This document shows positions 16,201 to 23,993 of a DNA stretch of 24,033 nt, piece after piece (positions within the stretch are counted from its first letter, which is position 1; every line of letters begins with the position of its first letter). This DNA comes from a virus, in the IMG/VR virus record IMGVR_UViG_3300043436_004641, positions 1 through 24,033 of that record. One strand, written 5' to 3'. Made by a program: the position numbers and the translations under genes. Below the pieces are notes generated by a model. That model was not told the origin of the DNA and ran no database searches. It was given only the letters and a program-made list of their open reading frames with translations.

Positions 16201-16713
16201 ATGGAAAATTTAGTCCCTATAACAAGATTAGGTAAGTTCTTTGGTAGAGAAGATTATGCCTTGGATATCGGTATGGGTGAAGAGTGGTTAATTGGTGACA
16301 TGAACTTTACCGTTATACTTTATCGTATTGATAGATATAAAACCAAAACTGATGATGTTTATGGTGAGGTTTTGGAAGATGGAATTCAATTCTTAGCACC
16401 TGTTGAACTCAAAGGTTATGTTCAGGTTATGGCTCCTACGGGTAAAAATTACGGTAATTCTAAACTTGAATTACAAGAACCTGGTAACATGAAATTCTCA
16501 ATTTATCAAAAGACTTTGGAAGATTTGCAAGTTGAAATATTCCAAGGAGATTACTTTGGTTACTATGAGAGTGAGGATAGGGTCAGATATTATGTTGTGA
16601 GTGATGATGGGTATGTTAGGTCTGATAATAAACATACGTATGGTGGATATAAGCCGTTCTATAGAACAATTGTGGCGACATATGTTAGTGAAAATGAATT
16701 CAGAGGGATATAA
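16201..16713 (+). CDS. Phage structural protein of unknown type, possibly neck/tail completion
   Basis: A 170-residue, beta-rich acidic protein starting MENLVPITRLGKFFG. I see no catalytic motif. Features are GEEWLIGDMNFTVILYRIDRY early, a GIQFLAPVELKGYVQV centre, and a GDYFGYYESEDRVRYYVVSDDG hairpin region near the end, which looks like a virion protein. Its place between gp13-like and gp15-like genes matches the T4 order 13-14-15, so it could be the gp14 counterpart. This is synteny only, because the sequence does not visibly match gp14. The start is supported by the TATTTAT element and the lack of overlap with the divergent gene. Confidence 0.6.
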   Translation: MENLVPITRLGKFFGREDYALDIGMGEEWLIGDMNFTVILYRIDRYKTKTDDVYGEVLEDGIQFLAPVELKGYVQVMAPTGKNYGNSKLELQEPGNMKFSIYQKTLEDLQVEIFQGDYFGYYESEDRVRYYVVSDDGYVRSDNKHTYGGYKPFYRTIVATYVSENEFRGI

Positions 16714-16743
16714 TAAAATATATATAATTTAATAATTAATAGA

Positions 16744-17451
16744 ATGGAATACTTAATTTCTGAAAACCAACTCAAGTTTTTAATCAATGAGATTGAATAC
16801 GACCCTGAAGTTGAGAAGATTCAAAAAATTCTTGTTAAGAAATATGACTTAGGTAACTTTGGTCCAAAGAATGACGGAGTTGATGGTAAAGCAGGTCCGT
16901 TGACAAGAAAGGCTTATCAAAAAGAATTCGGTAAAGAATTAAGTTTGAAAAATAAGACTGATGTTAAATCCCCTGATAAATCTCCTGTCAAGTCAACTGG
17001 TTCATTTGATGCAGTATTGGTTGGTGGGTTAGATTATAGAGACGGAGATTTGGATATTGATTCACAAGTAAAATTATTAAATTCAGGATTGGGAAGTGAT
17101 AAGAAAATAAAAGGTTTCAGATATAGCACTTCAACACGAGATATTGAAGACTTCTTGGAAAAGAATCCAAAGATTCCTGTCTACTTATTTAGTGCTGGTT
17201 GTAAAAAAGCAAATGAGTTGGCGGTAAGTCCATATGTGAACAAAAATAAACTTTTTATAATTGAACCATATGCCTTAGGACCAGTTACTAAAAACAATGT
17301 TAGAGCGGCTGTAAGTAGTGGGGTTCCTTCGTCAAACGTGTTTGTGGGAAAGTCAGGAGGTAGAGGTGCTGGTGTTGTAAGTGGTGCTAGTTCATCTAAC
17401 TCGTCATCTCATTGGGGTGCGTTGAAACAAGTTGGATTAATGACAAAATAA
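16744..17451 (+). CDS. Peptidoglycan-binding-domain protein with N-terminal packaging-like peptide
   Basis: A 235-residue protein in three parts. Residues 1-16 (LISENQLKFLINE) resemble a prohead-protease propeptide ending in an I-x-E cleavage-type site; similar N-termini occur in the genes at 22059 and 23104. Residues about 20-63 match PG_binding_1: EVEKIQKIL, then DGVDGKAGPLTRKAYQ with the DGxxGPxT signature. After a Lys/Ser/Pro linker (68-86), residues 88-235 form an alpha/beta domain I do not recognise (DAVLVGGLDYRDGD, PVYLFSAGCKKANELA, LFIIEPYALGPVT, VFVGKSGGRG). It could be a virion-carried cell-wall protein or endolysin-related protein, but I see no known muramidase or amidase catalytic set. 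Thirty nucleotides separate it from the upstream gene, and seven from the next. Confidence 0.65.
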   Translation: MEYLISENQLKFLINEIEYDPEVEKIQKILVKKYDLGNFGPKNDGVDGKAGPLTRKAYQKEFGKELSLKNKTDVKSPDKSPVKSTGSFDAVLVGGLDYRDGDLDIDSQVKLLNSGLGSDKKIKGFRYSTSTRDIEDFLEKNPKIPVYLFSAGCKKANELAVSPYVNKNKLFIIEPYALGPVTKNNVRAAVSSGVPSSNVFVGKSGGRGAGVVSGASSSNSSSHWGALKQVGLMTK

Positions 17452-17458
17452 TTAAAGA

Positions 17459-18499
17459 ATGCCATTACCTAAACAAGTCAAACCAACATTACCATTAGTT
17501 CCTCAGAAGACATTGTCTGCAAGGAGAGAACAGTTGTTGGAATTTATTAATAAGGATGGGACTTATCTTCCTAAATCTGTATTACATGCTGATTTGGATA
17601 GAGGTATGTTAGATTTTGTTAAAACTGATTTAGAGGTTGTGACAGCAGGTAAAGTTGTTCCTATGGTTGATACTATCATAACAACCCAAAACTGGGCTCA
17701 GTATGTTGAAACTGCATTATTCGTTGATTTGGATTTTAACCCTTCACCACCTTTTATCACAGTTGTAAGAAGCCCTGACGTTAAATACGGAACCAATCCT
17801 GCATTACAATATACAATTCCTAATAGGAAACAATTTTATTACGCATCAGTTCCAACTTGGAATGGTAATGAACAAGGTATGGACATATACACAATACCAC
17901 AACCCGTTCCTGTTGATATTAATTATAGTCTTAAGTTTATCTGTAATAGAATGAGAGAGTTGAACCAACTCAATAAAATTGTTATGCAGAAGTTTTCATC
18001 AAGACAAGCATATACTTTTATTAAAGGTCAATATGTTCCGATAATATTAAATAACGTAGCTGATGAGTCTCAAATGAATTTGGATTCAAGAAAGTATTAT
18101 GTTCAAAGTTATGATTTCACCATGTTAGGTTATTTGATTGACGAAGAAGAATTTGAAGTTAAACCAGCAATTGCTAGAGTGTCTCAAGTATTCGAAGTTC
18201 AATCTGACATCAAAAGGAAAAAGAGAGACATATATCCTGAGAATCCTGATGAGTTCGGACAAAACTTTTTATTTGTTTCGGGTAATACAGTTCTTAGCGG
18301 TCTTGTTGATTATACTGTTGACATGACTTTTATTTCTTCAAATAATATTAATTCGTATGATGTTTACATCAACAACAATTATTATGGAACAGATTTAAAT
18401 GTCATTCAAGTTACTTTGGATGATATATTGAGAATTGAGGTTATCAAAAACAACAACACGTTGGAGGGTAATATTCTTTTCGAAAACAAGTTAGTCTAG
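17459..18499 (+). CDS. Tail protein, possibly gp15-like tail/sheath terminator
   Basis: A 346-residue protein with a Pro-rich start (PLPKQVKPTLPLVPQK). PQPVPVDINYSLKFICNRM (147-165) followed by a helix and FIKGQYVPIIL recalls T4-like gp15, where a conserved strand (P-W-x-L-x-F) leads into a helix and then a strand. SRKYYVQSYDFTMLGYLIDEEEF then leads to a C-terminal beta-rich domain of about 75 residues (FLFVSGNTVLSGL to the end). It lies just before the tail sheath gene, as gp15 precedes gp18 in T4 with gp16/17 between; the terminase genes are not here. The gp15 name is tentative. Its stop overlaps the convergent RHH gene's stop by 4 nt. Confidence 0.5.
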   Translation: MPLPKQVKPTLPLVPQKTLSARREQLLEFINKDGTYLPKSVLHADLDRGMLDFVKTDLEVVTAGKVVPMVDTIITTQNWAQYVETALFVDLDFNPSPPFITVVRSPDVKYGTNPALQYTIPNRKQFYYASVPTWNGNEQGMDIYTIPQPVPVDINYSLKFICNRMRELNQLNKIVMQKFSSRQAYTFIKGQYVPIILNNVADESQMNLDSRKYYVQSYDFTMLGYLIDEEEFEVKPAIARVSQVFEVQSDIKRKKRDIYPENPDEFGQNFLFVSGNTVLSGLVDYTVDMTFISSNNINSYDVYINNNYYGTDLNVIQVTLDDILRIEVIKNNNTLEGNILFENKLV

Positions 18500-18657
18500 T
18501 TCTCTCCGTAGATATCTTTCTTTTCGACACACTTTTCCATTATCAAATTTTCTAAAAACTTATAAATTTTTATCCCTCTCTTGTCACAGTATTTTTTTAG
18601 GATTTCGTGTGATTCAGGGGATATTTTTATGTTTTTGATTTCTTTCTTTGTTTTCAT
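18496..18657 (-). CDS. Small ribbon-helix-helix (MetJ/Arc-like) DNA-binding protein
   Basis: A 53-codon frame read on the minus strand from ATG 18657 to TAG 18496. It starts MKTKKEIKNIKIS. The strand IKNIKIS is followed by PESHEILKKYCDKRG (helix 1) and then IKIYKFLENLIMEK (helix 2), the strand-helix-helix pattern of ribbon-helix-helix repressors. The basic N-terminal strand would contact DNA as a dimer. It lies in the 277-bp gap before the sheath gene, in the opposite orientation, and has a TATTTAT element 41 nt upstream plus a perfect 12-bp palindrome in its leader. It ends GEN and overlaps the upstream gene by 4 nt. Autoregulation or control of the sheath operon is likely but unproven. Confidence 0.75.
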   Translation of the reverse strand: MKTKKEIKNIKISPESHEILKKYCDKRGIKIYKFLENLIMEKCVEKKDIYGEN

Positions 18658-18671
18658 GGTAGAAAAAAGGC

Positions 18672-18683
18672 AGAATTAATTCT
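18672..18683. promoter_or_regulatory. Perfect 12-bp palindrome AGAATTAATTCT (candidate RHH operator)
   Basis: AGAATTAATTCT equals its own reverse complement. It lies between the RHH gene's start and its promoter-like element (18692-18698), and 53 bp before the divergent sheath element. Its place in the leader of a gene for a dimeric RHH repressor suggests an operator. AT-rich palindromes this long can also occur by chance in such a genome. Confidence 0.4.
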
Positions 18684-18691
18684 CACCGTTT

Positions 18692-18698
18692 ATAAATA
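18692..18698 (-). promoter_or_regulatory. TATTTAT element for the RHH gene
   Basis: TATTTAT on the minus strand starts 41 nt before the RHH ATG at 18657, the same distance as for the sheath gene on the other strand. Confidence 0.5.
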
Positions 18699-18735
18699 GA
18701 TATCAGAAAGTCAAGTTTTTTCATTCAGATACTAA

Positions 18736-18742
18736 TATTTAT
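18736..18742 (+). promoter_or_regulatory. TATTTAT promoter-like element for the tail sheath gene
   Basis: AATATTTATC starts 41 nt before the sheath ATG, predicting an A/T-rich leader of about 30 nt. The last gene of the window has the same arrangement (43 nt). These may be the strongly expressed virion genes. Confidence 0.55.
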
Positions 18743-18776
18743 CATTAAAATAAATCTGCATTAGAATAATTTAATA

Positions 18777-21700
18777 ATGGCAACAGCACAAGCAAATCAA
18801 AAAGTATTCGTTTCACCTGGTGTATACACCTCTGAAACTGACTTATCTTTCGTGGCTCAAAGTGTCGGTGTAACTACACTAGGTCTTGTTGGAGAATCCA
18901 TCAAAGGACCAGCATTTGAACCTGTATTTATTACCAACTATGATGAATTCCAAGCTTACTTTGGTGGAACAATCCCAGAGAAGTTCGTGAATACACAAAT
19001 CCCTAAATATGAAGCGGCGTATATTGCCAAATCTTATCTCCAACAGTCTAACCAAATGTTCTTTACAAGAATTCTTGGTTTATCTGGTTATGACGCAGGT
19101 CCATCTTGGAGTATAAGAGTAACAGCTAACCCTGACCCGACAACTATCGGTATCAACTCGGCTGTTGCAACAACTCCTTGGAGTGCGTCTTTTACGGGTT
19201 CTACTTCAGGAAATACAATTACATTCGTTGGAGGTGCGTTACCTGCACCTGTGGCTTTAGATTTAAACACTCAATTTACTTTATCAAACGGTTCAACTTC
19301 AACATATGCTGAAGGTTTTAACACATACGTTGGTAATATAATTGATACTCCTTCTTTATCTGCAACAACAGCAGTTGTTTACGGGTCAATTCCTGGAACT
19401 GATTATGCGAATTTATCAGGTTATACAACAATTGTTAATGCGTTTGGAAGTGATTCAACTAATTTAGATAATAACGATTTATCATCTGGAGATAACGACC
19501 CTTGGTTTTACGCAACATTTGATATCCCTAATGGAAACAACTATTCAGGATATTCATTTGATTACGTAGTTTCTAATTTAGTTTCTTTAGGTAGCACTGT
19601 TTATAGTGGAACAGTGTCAGGTAATAGTTATACTTTTTCTGGAACCGCTTTCCTTGATTATAACAATATGGTTGTAGCTACTTTACGTTCAAGAGGTATT
19701 TCTCTTTTCACTAATAGTGCTTCAAGTCCTAATCACGGACCTGTTTATGAGGTTACTGGATTAACTGATGTTCAGTTAGTTTGTTCTGACCAATACTCAG
19801 GGGTTACTAAGAATCCTTTTGGAACTTTCTTAGTTTCTGGTGTTACAAAAGATGCAGACACGTTCTCTTTCGAGACATCGTTGTTAGCGTCTTCTTCAAA
19901 ATATCTTACAAAAGTGTTTGGTATTGATAACTTTGGAAAATCGAGAAATGAAGTTCCATTGTTTGTTGAAGAAATTTATCCAGGTTCTTTAAACTACGCA
20001 TTCAATCAAAGTTACATTAGAGGTTTGAATTGTGAATTAGTTGCTTTACCTGAAGCAAGAGTTACAAACTCAACAACAACAATAGCTTGGAAATTACAAA
20101 GATATCAGTCACCTAAGACTCCTTACTTTGTTTCTGAACTAAGAGGTAATAGAGTTTATAATCTTTTCAGATTTATATCTATTTCTGATGGTGATGCTGC
20201 AAATACAGAAGTTAAGGTTTCAATTGCAAACCTTTCATATAATAATATGACATTTGATATTTTGGTTAGAGATTTCTTTGATACAGACCAAAATCCTGTA
20301 GTTCTTGAAAAATATACGAATTGCACAATGGACCCAGCAACTAACAACTTTATCGGTGTTAGAATTGGAACTTCAAATGGTGAATACGCTTTAGTTTCAA
20401 GATACATCATGGTCGAAATGGCGGACGGTGCTCCTATCGATGCTCTTCCTTGTGGATTCAATGGATACACACAAAGAGAGTATGAAACTGCATCCAACCC
20501 TTCACCTTATATTGTATTCAAAACAAAATATAACTTCCCTGGTGAAGTAATTTATAATCCTCCGTTTGGAACTACTTCAGGTGGCTCTAACGCGGTTGAA
20601 TCTCCAGGTGATGTTGTTAGAAGAACTTATTTAGGTTTCTCAACACAATACGGTATTGATGATTCGTTCTTACAATACAAAGGTCAACAAAACCCTATTG
20701 GTGATTGGGCACAAGCAACTGAATCTATTCCTTGGAATTATCTTTCAAAAGGTTTCCATATGGACTCAGGTGCAACCGTTGTAACAATTGGTAATATATA
20801 CGACACAAGTGGTCAAACTGCTTTTGAGTGTGGTGTTGCTGAATTCAGAAATGACCCAGAGTCTCAGGAAAACCCTTACTATTTTATTTACGCTAGAAAA
20901 TACACATGTTGTTTTGCTGGTGGATTCGATGGTTGGGATATCTACAGAGAGTGGAGAACAAACGAAGATAGATTCCAATTAGGTGCTTCAGGTTTCATGG
21001 CAGGTTTCGCACCTGACCCAAGATACCCAACAGCAACTGGTGATGGTATCTTCAAGAGAATAGTGGTTGAGAATAATAGAAGTGATTTTGCTAACACTGA
21101 CTACTACGCTTACTTACTTGGTATCTTAAGTTTCTCAAACCCTGAATCTACAAACATCAACGTATTCGCAACTGCATCAATCAACTATATTGATAACTCA
21201 AACTTAGTTGAATCAGCAATCGATATGGTTCAATTCCAAAGAGCGGATTCAGTGTATATCGCAACGACTCCTGACTATGACATGTTCTCACCAGATGCTA
21301 CTGACCCTCAGTTAATTGTTTATCCACAAGAAGCTGTAGATGCTCTCGATAACACAGGAATCGATTCTAACTACACAGCGACTTACTATCCTTGGATACT
21401 TGTAAGAGACACTGTTAATAATACACAAATCTATCTACCTGCAACAGGTGAAGTTTGTAGAAACTTAGCATTAACTGATAACATCGCATTCCCTTGGTTC
21501 GCATCAGCGGGTTATACGAGAGGTCTTGTAAACTCAGTTAAAGCGAGAGTTAAACTAACTCAAGAAGATAGAGATACATTATATCAAGGTAGAATTAACC
21601 CTATCGCAACTTTCTCTGACGTAGGAACTGTAATTTGGGGTAACAAAACTTTACAAGTTGCTGATACCGCTCTTAACAGATTAAATGTTAGAAGATTGTT

Positions 21701-21986
21701 ATTACAAGCTCGTAAGTTGATTTCAGCGGTGGCTGTAAGATTATTGTTCGAACAAAACGACCAAATCGTTAGACAACAATTCTTAGACAGTGTTAACCCA
21801 ATCTTAGATTCAATCAGAAGAGACAGAGGTTTATACGATTTCCGTGTAACAGTTTCATCTACCCCTGAGGATTTGGATAGAAATACACTTACAGGTAAGA
21901 TTTACTTAAAACCTACGAAGGCATTAGAATTCATCGACATCGAATTCTTCATTACTCCAACAGGAGCTTCGTTTGAAAATATCTAA
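18777..21986 (+). CDS. Contractile tail sheath protein (T4 gp18-like)
   Basis: Main subunit of the contractile tail sheath. The N-terminus VFVSPGVYTSETDLS (10-24) and GLVGESIKGPAFEPVFITNYDEFQAYFGG (36-64) are typical of sheath proteins. The C-terminus also fits: INPIATFSDVGTVIWGNKTL, RRLLLQARKLISAVAVRLLFEQ, VNPILDSIRRDRGLYDFRV and LKPTKALEFIDIEFFIT match the conserved core that polymerises around the tube. At 1069 residues it is about 400 longer than T4 gp18 (659). The surplus is mostly in the N-terminal half (about residues 110-360), where Ser/Thr/Gly-rich strands suggest an inserted surface domain. There is one frame with no break. A strong terminator follows the gene. The call is secure; what the extra domain does is unknown. 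Confidence 0.96.
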   Translation: MATAQANQKVFVSPGVYTSETDLSFVAQSVGVTTLGLVGESIKGPAFEPVFITNYDEFQAYFGGTIPEKFVNTQIPKYEAAYIAKSYLQQSNQMFFTRILGLSGYDAGPSWSIRVTANPDPTTIGINSAVATTPWSASFTGSTSGNTITFVGGALPAPVALDLNTQFTLSNGSTSTYAEGFNTYVGNIIDTPSLSATTAVVYGSIPGTDYANLSGYTTIVNAFGSDSTNLDNNDLSSGDNDPWFYATFDIPNGNNYSGYSFDYVVSNLVSLGSTVYSGTVSGNSYTFSGTAFLDYNNMVVATLRSRGISLFTNSASSPNHGPVYEVTGLTDVQLVCSDQYSGVTKNPFGTFLVSGVTKDADTFSFETSLLASSSKYLTKVFGIDNFGKSRNEVPLFVEEIYPGSLNYAFNQSYIRGLNCELVALPEARVTNSTTTIAWKLQRYQSPKTPYFVSELRGNRVYNLFRFISISDGDAANTEVKVSIANLSYNNMTFDILVRDFFDTDQNPVVLEKYTNCTMDPATNNFIGVRIGTSNGEYALVSRYIMVEMADGAPIDALPCGFNGYTQREYETASNPSPYIVFKTKYNFPGEVIYNPPFGTTSGGSNAVESPGDVVRRTYLGFSTQYGIDDSFLQYKGQQNPIGDWAQATESIPWNYLSKGFHMDSGATVVTIGNIYDTSGQTAFECGVAEFRNDPESQENPYYFIYARKYTCCFAGGFDGWDIYREWRTNEDRFQLGASGFMAGFAPDPRYPTATGDGIFKRIVVENNRSDFANTDYYAYLLGILSFSNPESTNINVFATASINYIDNSNLVESAIDMVQFQRADSVYIATTPDYDMFSPDATDPQLIVYPQEAVDALDNTGIDSNYTATYYPWILVRDTVNNTQIYLPATGEVCRNLALTDNIAFPWFASAGYTRGLVNSVKARVKLTQEDRDTLYQGRINPIATFSDVGTVIWGNKTLQVADTALNRLNVRRLLLQARKLISAVAVRLLFEQNDQIVRQQFLDSVNPILDSIRRDRGLYDFRVTVSSTPEDLDRNTLTGKIYLKPTKALEFIDIEFFITPTGASFENI

Positions 21987-22005
21987 TACTGATTACAGTA
22001 TTTCG

Positions 22006-22038
22006 AAATCCCCCACCACAAATGGGGGATTTTTGTTT
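22006..22038 (+). terminator. Rho-independent terminator after the sheath gene
   Basis: A perfect 10-bp stem, AAATCCCCCA (22006-22015) with TGGGGGATTT (22023-22032), encloses a 7-nt loop and is followed by TTGTTT. It lies 20 nt after the sheath stop and just before the promoter element of the next gene. Confidence 0.92.
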
Positions 22039-22046
22039 AATAAAGG

Positions 22047-22053
22047 TATTTAT
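22047..22053 (+). promoter_or_regulatory. TATTTAT promoter-like element, 12 nt before ATG 22059
   Basis: GGTATTTATATGTTATG. The element directly follows the sheath terminator, so it must drive the next gene independently. This strengthens its reading as a promoter rather than chance A/T-richness. Confidence 0.65.
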
Positions 22054-22058
22054 ATGTT

Positions 22059-23084
22059 ATGAGAAAAAAATTGATTATCAGTGAATCAGAAATCGATGAA
22101 ATCCGTAGAATGTATGGATTGGTGACAGAACAATCTTCTTCATTCTCTATACCTAAAGAAGTTGCTGGTTTCATTTCAAAAATAGAATCAGTTTTTTCGT
22201 ATATGGAGCTGGGTAAAATTGTGGGGAAAACATATAATGGTTCTGAAAATTTGAATCTATTTAAAAACTATGTTGAAAATACAATAGGTTTTGATTGTTG
22301 GAATAATATGAGTGATGCTTTCAAAGCACAGTTATGGTCTTATGCTTTTCAGGCTGATTCCGGTCAAAAAGGAATGTTTTTTAGATGGGTGGCTGGATTG
22401 GCGAACGCAATTGACCCTTCGATTGATAGACTTAGCATTGTTAATAAACCATTGGAAAACAAGAATGTTCAAGACGCTATAAAATTAATTAAAAAAAATT
22501 GTTCAAACATAAATGATTACTATGAACAATATTTGAATGTAGTTGATTCTCAGTATAAATCTGGTGATTATAATGATAATTACAAATACATATGGCGATA
22601 CAGACCAATTGCAATTTCAAGGTTAATGAATGGTGAAAGTTGGAATAAGGTTAAGCAAGATTGGAAATCATCTCTAAACAATGTAGTTACGACTATCCCT
22701 TCAAAGGTGGTTGATAAATCTGTTACGAAATCAACTGATAAAGTTGTTTCGGAACCAACGACAAACTCTCCATCAAAAAAGAAAGAAAAGATAACAGGTA
22801 AAGATTTACAGGAGTTTTTAGATAACATAAGAAGTAAAACAGTCGGTCTTAAGGTTGATTTCGATTCTGTGAATATTGACATGGATAAACGAGAATTGAC
22901 TTTTAGTTTAGATGAAACCAAAGAACCTGTCAAAAGATTGACATTTGCTGTTAACCTGAATAATGAGAAAACTTGTGAATCTTGTGTTAACATTGGGGTA
23001 AAAAACAATGTTCCTGATGACAAGAGAATTAAAGGAAAGTTTGAAAACGGAACAAGAATGTTTGAGTTATTCGCCCTTTATTAA
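22059..23084 (+). CDS. Lysozyme-like phage protein with N-terminal packaging-like peptide
   Basis: A 341-residue protein. Residues 1-25 (KKLIISESEIDEIRRMYGLVTEQ) resemble the N-termini of the genes at 16744 and 23104 and contain I-S-E and V-T-E sites of the type cut by prohead proteases. Residues about 60-205 look like a lysozyme-type helical domain of large Bacteroidota phages: FDCWNNMSDAFKAQLWSYAF, then RWVAGLANAI (109-118), then YNDNYKYIWRYRPIAISRLM (171-190). I cannot assign the catalytic residue with certainty. A Ser/Thr/Lys linker (about 210-245) leads to a small C-terminal beta domain with ECT-type cysteines (TCESC). It stands between two promoter elements and directly after a terminator, so it is a single-gene unit. 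It could be packaged and ejected to breach the cell wall. Confidence 0.5.
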   Translation: MRKKLIISESEIDEIRRMYGLVTEQSSSFSIPKEVAGFISKIESVFSYMELGKIVGKTYNGSENLNLFKNYVENTIGFDCWNNMSDAFKAQLWSYAFQADSGQKGMFFRWVAGLANAIDPSIDRLSIVNKPLENKNVQDAIKLIKKNCSNINDYYEQYLNVVDSQYKSGDYNDNYKYIWRYRPIAISRLMNGESWNKVKQDWKSSLNNVVTTIPSKVVDKSVTKSTDKVVSEPTTNSPSKKKEKITGKDLQEFLDNIRSKTVGLKVDFDSVNIDMDKRELTFSLDETKEPVKRLTFAVNLNNEKTCESCVNIGVKNNVPDDKRIKGKFENGTRMFELFALY

Positions 23085-23091
23085 AAAAGGA

Positions 23092-23098
23092 TATTTAT
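23092..23098 (+). promoter_or_regulatory. TATTTAT promoter-like element, 12 nt before ATG 23104
   Basis: GGATATTTATATAATATG, in the 19-nt gap after the previous stop. It decides the start of the following gene, because a longer frame opening at 23008 would swallow the element and the upstream gene's end. Confidence 0.65.
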
Positions 23099-23103
23099 AT
23101 AAT

Positions 23104-23934
23104 ATGTTAAGAGTTATTAAAGAAGGTTTTAAAGAACCTAATAGTCCAGATATGAAATATTATGCGTTCGATTGGGACGATAATATTGTTCATATGCCAA
23201 CAAAAATCGTTCTTAAGACGGATGATGGTGAAGAGTTTGGAATGAGCACAGAAGACTTTGCGGAATATAGAAGTGAAATTGGTAAGGGTCCTGTAGAATA
23301 TAAAGGGAAGACTATTGTGGGATTTGCTAACAATCCATTCAGAAACTTTAGAACTGAAGGAGACAAACAATTTTTGGTTGACGCAATGAAAGCCAAACTT
23401 GGACCTGCATTCGATGATTTTAGAGAGGCAATCAATAATGGTTCAATATTTGCAATCATCACGGCAAGAGGTCACAACCCCAACACACTGAAAGAAGCTG
23501 TTTACAATTACATCATAAATGATTTCAATGGTATAAGTAAGGAGAGTCTTCTGAAGAACCTTAGAAAATACAGGTCGTTCGTCGATGAAGAGGAAATGAC
23601 TGACGATGAATTAATCAAATCTTATTTAGAACTCAACAAATACCACCCCGTTTCTTTTGGTGACGACAAGGGTGCGGCAAGTCCTGAAGAGTTAAAGGTT
23701 ATTGCGATGGATGATTTTGTGAGTTATATTAAAGGAATGGCTGCAGTGTTAAATAAGAAAGCATTTCTTAAAAAAGATATAGGTAATAAATTCGTTCCAT
23801 CTAAACCAGTTATAGGATTTTCAGACGATGACCCTAAAAACGTAGAAGTAATGAGTAAACACTTTAAAGATAAACCAGATAATCTAGTTAAGACTTATTC
23901 TACAGCTGGAGGAATTAAAAAGGAAGTTAAATAA
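23104..23934 (+). CDS. HAD-like hydrolase protein of the phage structural region
   Basis: A 276-residue protein. YYAFDWDDNIVH (19-30) has the HAD motif I pattern DxD (D23, D25), with N in place of the usual T after it. FAIITARGHNP (116-126) gives motif II (T120), and IGFSDDDPKNVEVM (237-250) gives motif IV (D241-D243). The middle (about 40-110 and 140-200) would be the cap. HAD enzymes are mostly phosphatases, so it could remove phosphates from nucleotides, sugars or proteins. The N-terminus MLRVIKEGFKEP contains an I-K-E-G site of the prohead-protease type, hinting at packaging in the head. The start at 23104 is preferred over an in-frame ATG at 23008 because of the promoter element and the lack of overlap. 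Confidence 0.7.
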   Translation: MLRVIKEGFKEPNSPDMKYYAFDWDDNIVHMPTKIVLKTDDGEEFGMSTEDFAEYRSEIGKGPVEYKGKTIVGFANNPFRNFRTEGDKQFLVDAMKAKLGPAFDDFREAINNGSIFAIITARGHNPNTLKEAVYNYIINDFNGISKESLLKNLRKYRSFVDEEEMTDDELIKSYLELNKYHPVSFGDDKGAASPEELKVIAMDDFVSYIKGMAAVLNKKAFLKKDIGNKFVPSKPVIGFSDDDPKNVEVMSKHFKDKPDNLVKTYSTAGGIKKEVK

Positions 23935-23986
23935 AGAATATTCTTTTAGAAAAAAAAGTAAAGTAATATATTTTTCCACAAGACTA

Positions 23987-23993
23987 TATTTAT
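23987..23993 (+). promoter_or_regulatory. TATTTAT promoter-like element for the gene at the window's end
   Basis: CTATATTTATAAC starts 43 nt before the ATG at 24030 and is followed by an A-rich leader (AAACAAGAAAAAAACAAAAC), which resembles an efficient Bacteroidota translation start region. Confidence 0.55.

Noticed and set aside
22580-23023. A 147-codon open frame on the minus strand within the lysozyme-like gene
   Set aside because: It lies wholly inside a better-supported gene with recognisable features, has no promoter-like element and has a low-complexity Ser/Leu/Phe-rich product typical of reverse reading.
23008-23103. Earlier in-frame ATG for the HAD-like gene
   Set aside because: It would overlap the lysozyme-like gene by 77 nt and translate through the TATTTAT element; the extra residues show no HAD similarity.
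23933-23946. AAAGAATATTCTTT perfect palindrome after the HAD gene, as a terminator
   Set aside because: It has no loop and no T-run in the plus direction, and it is entirely A/T-rich; a chance palindrome is likely.
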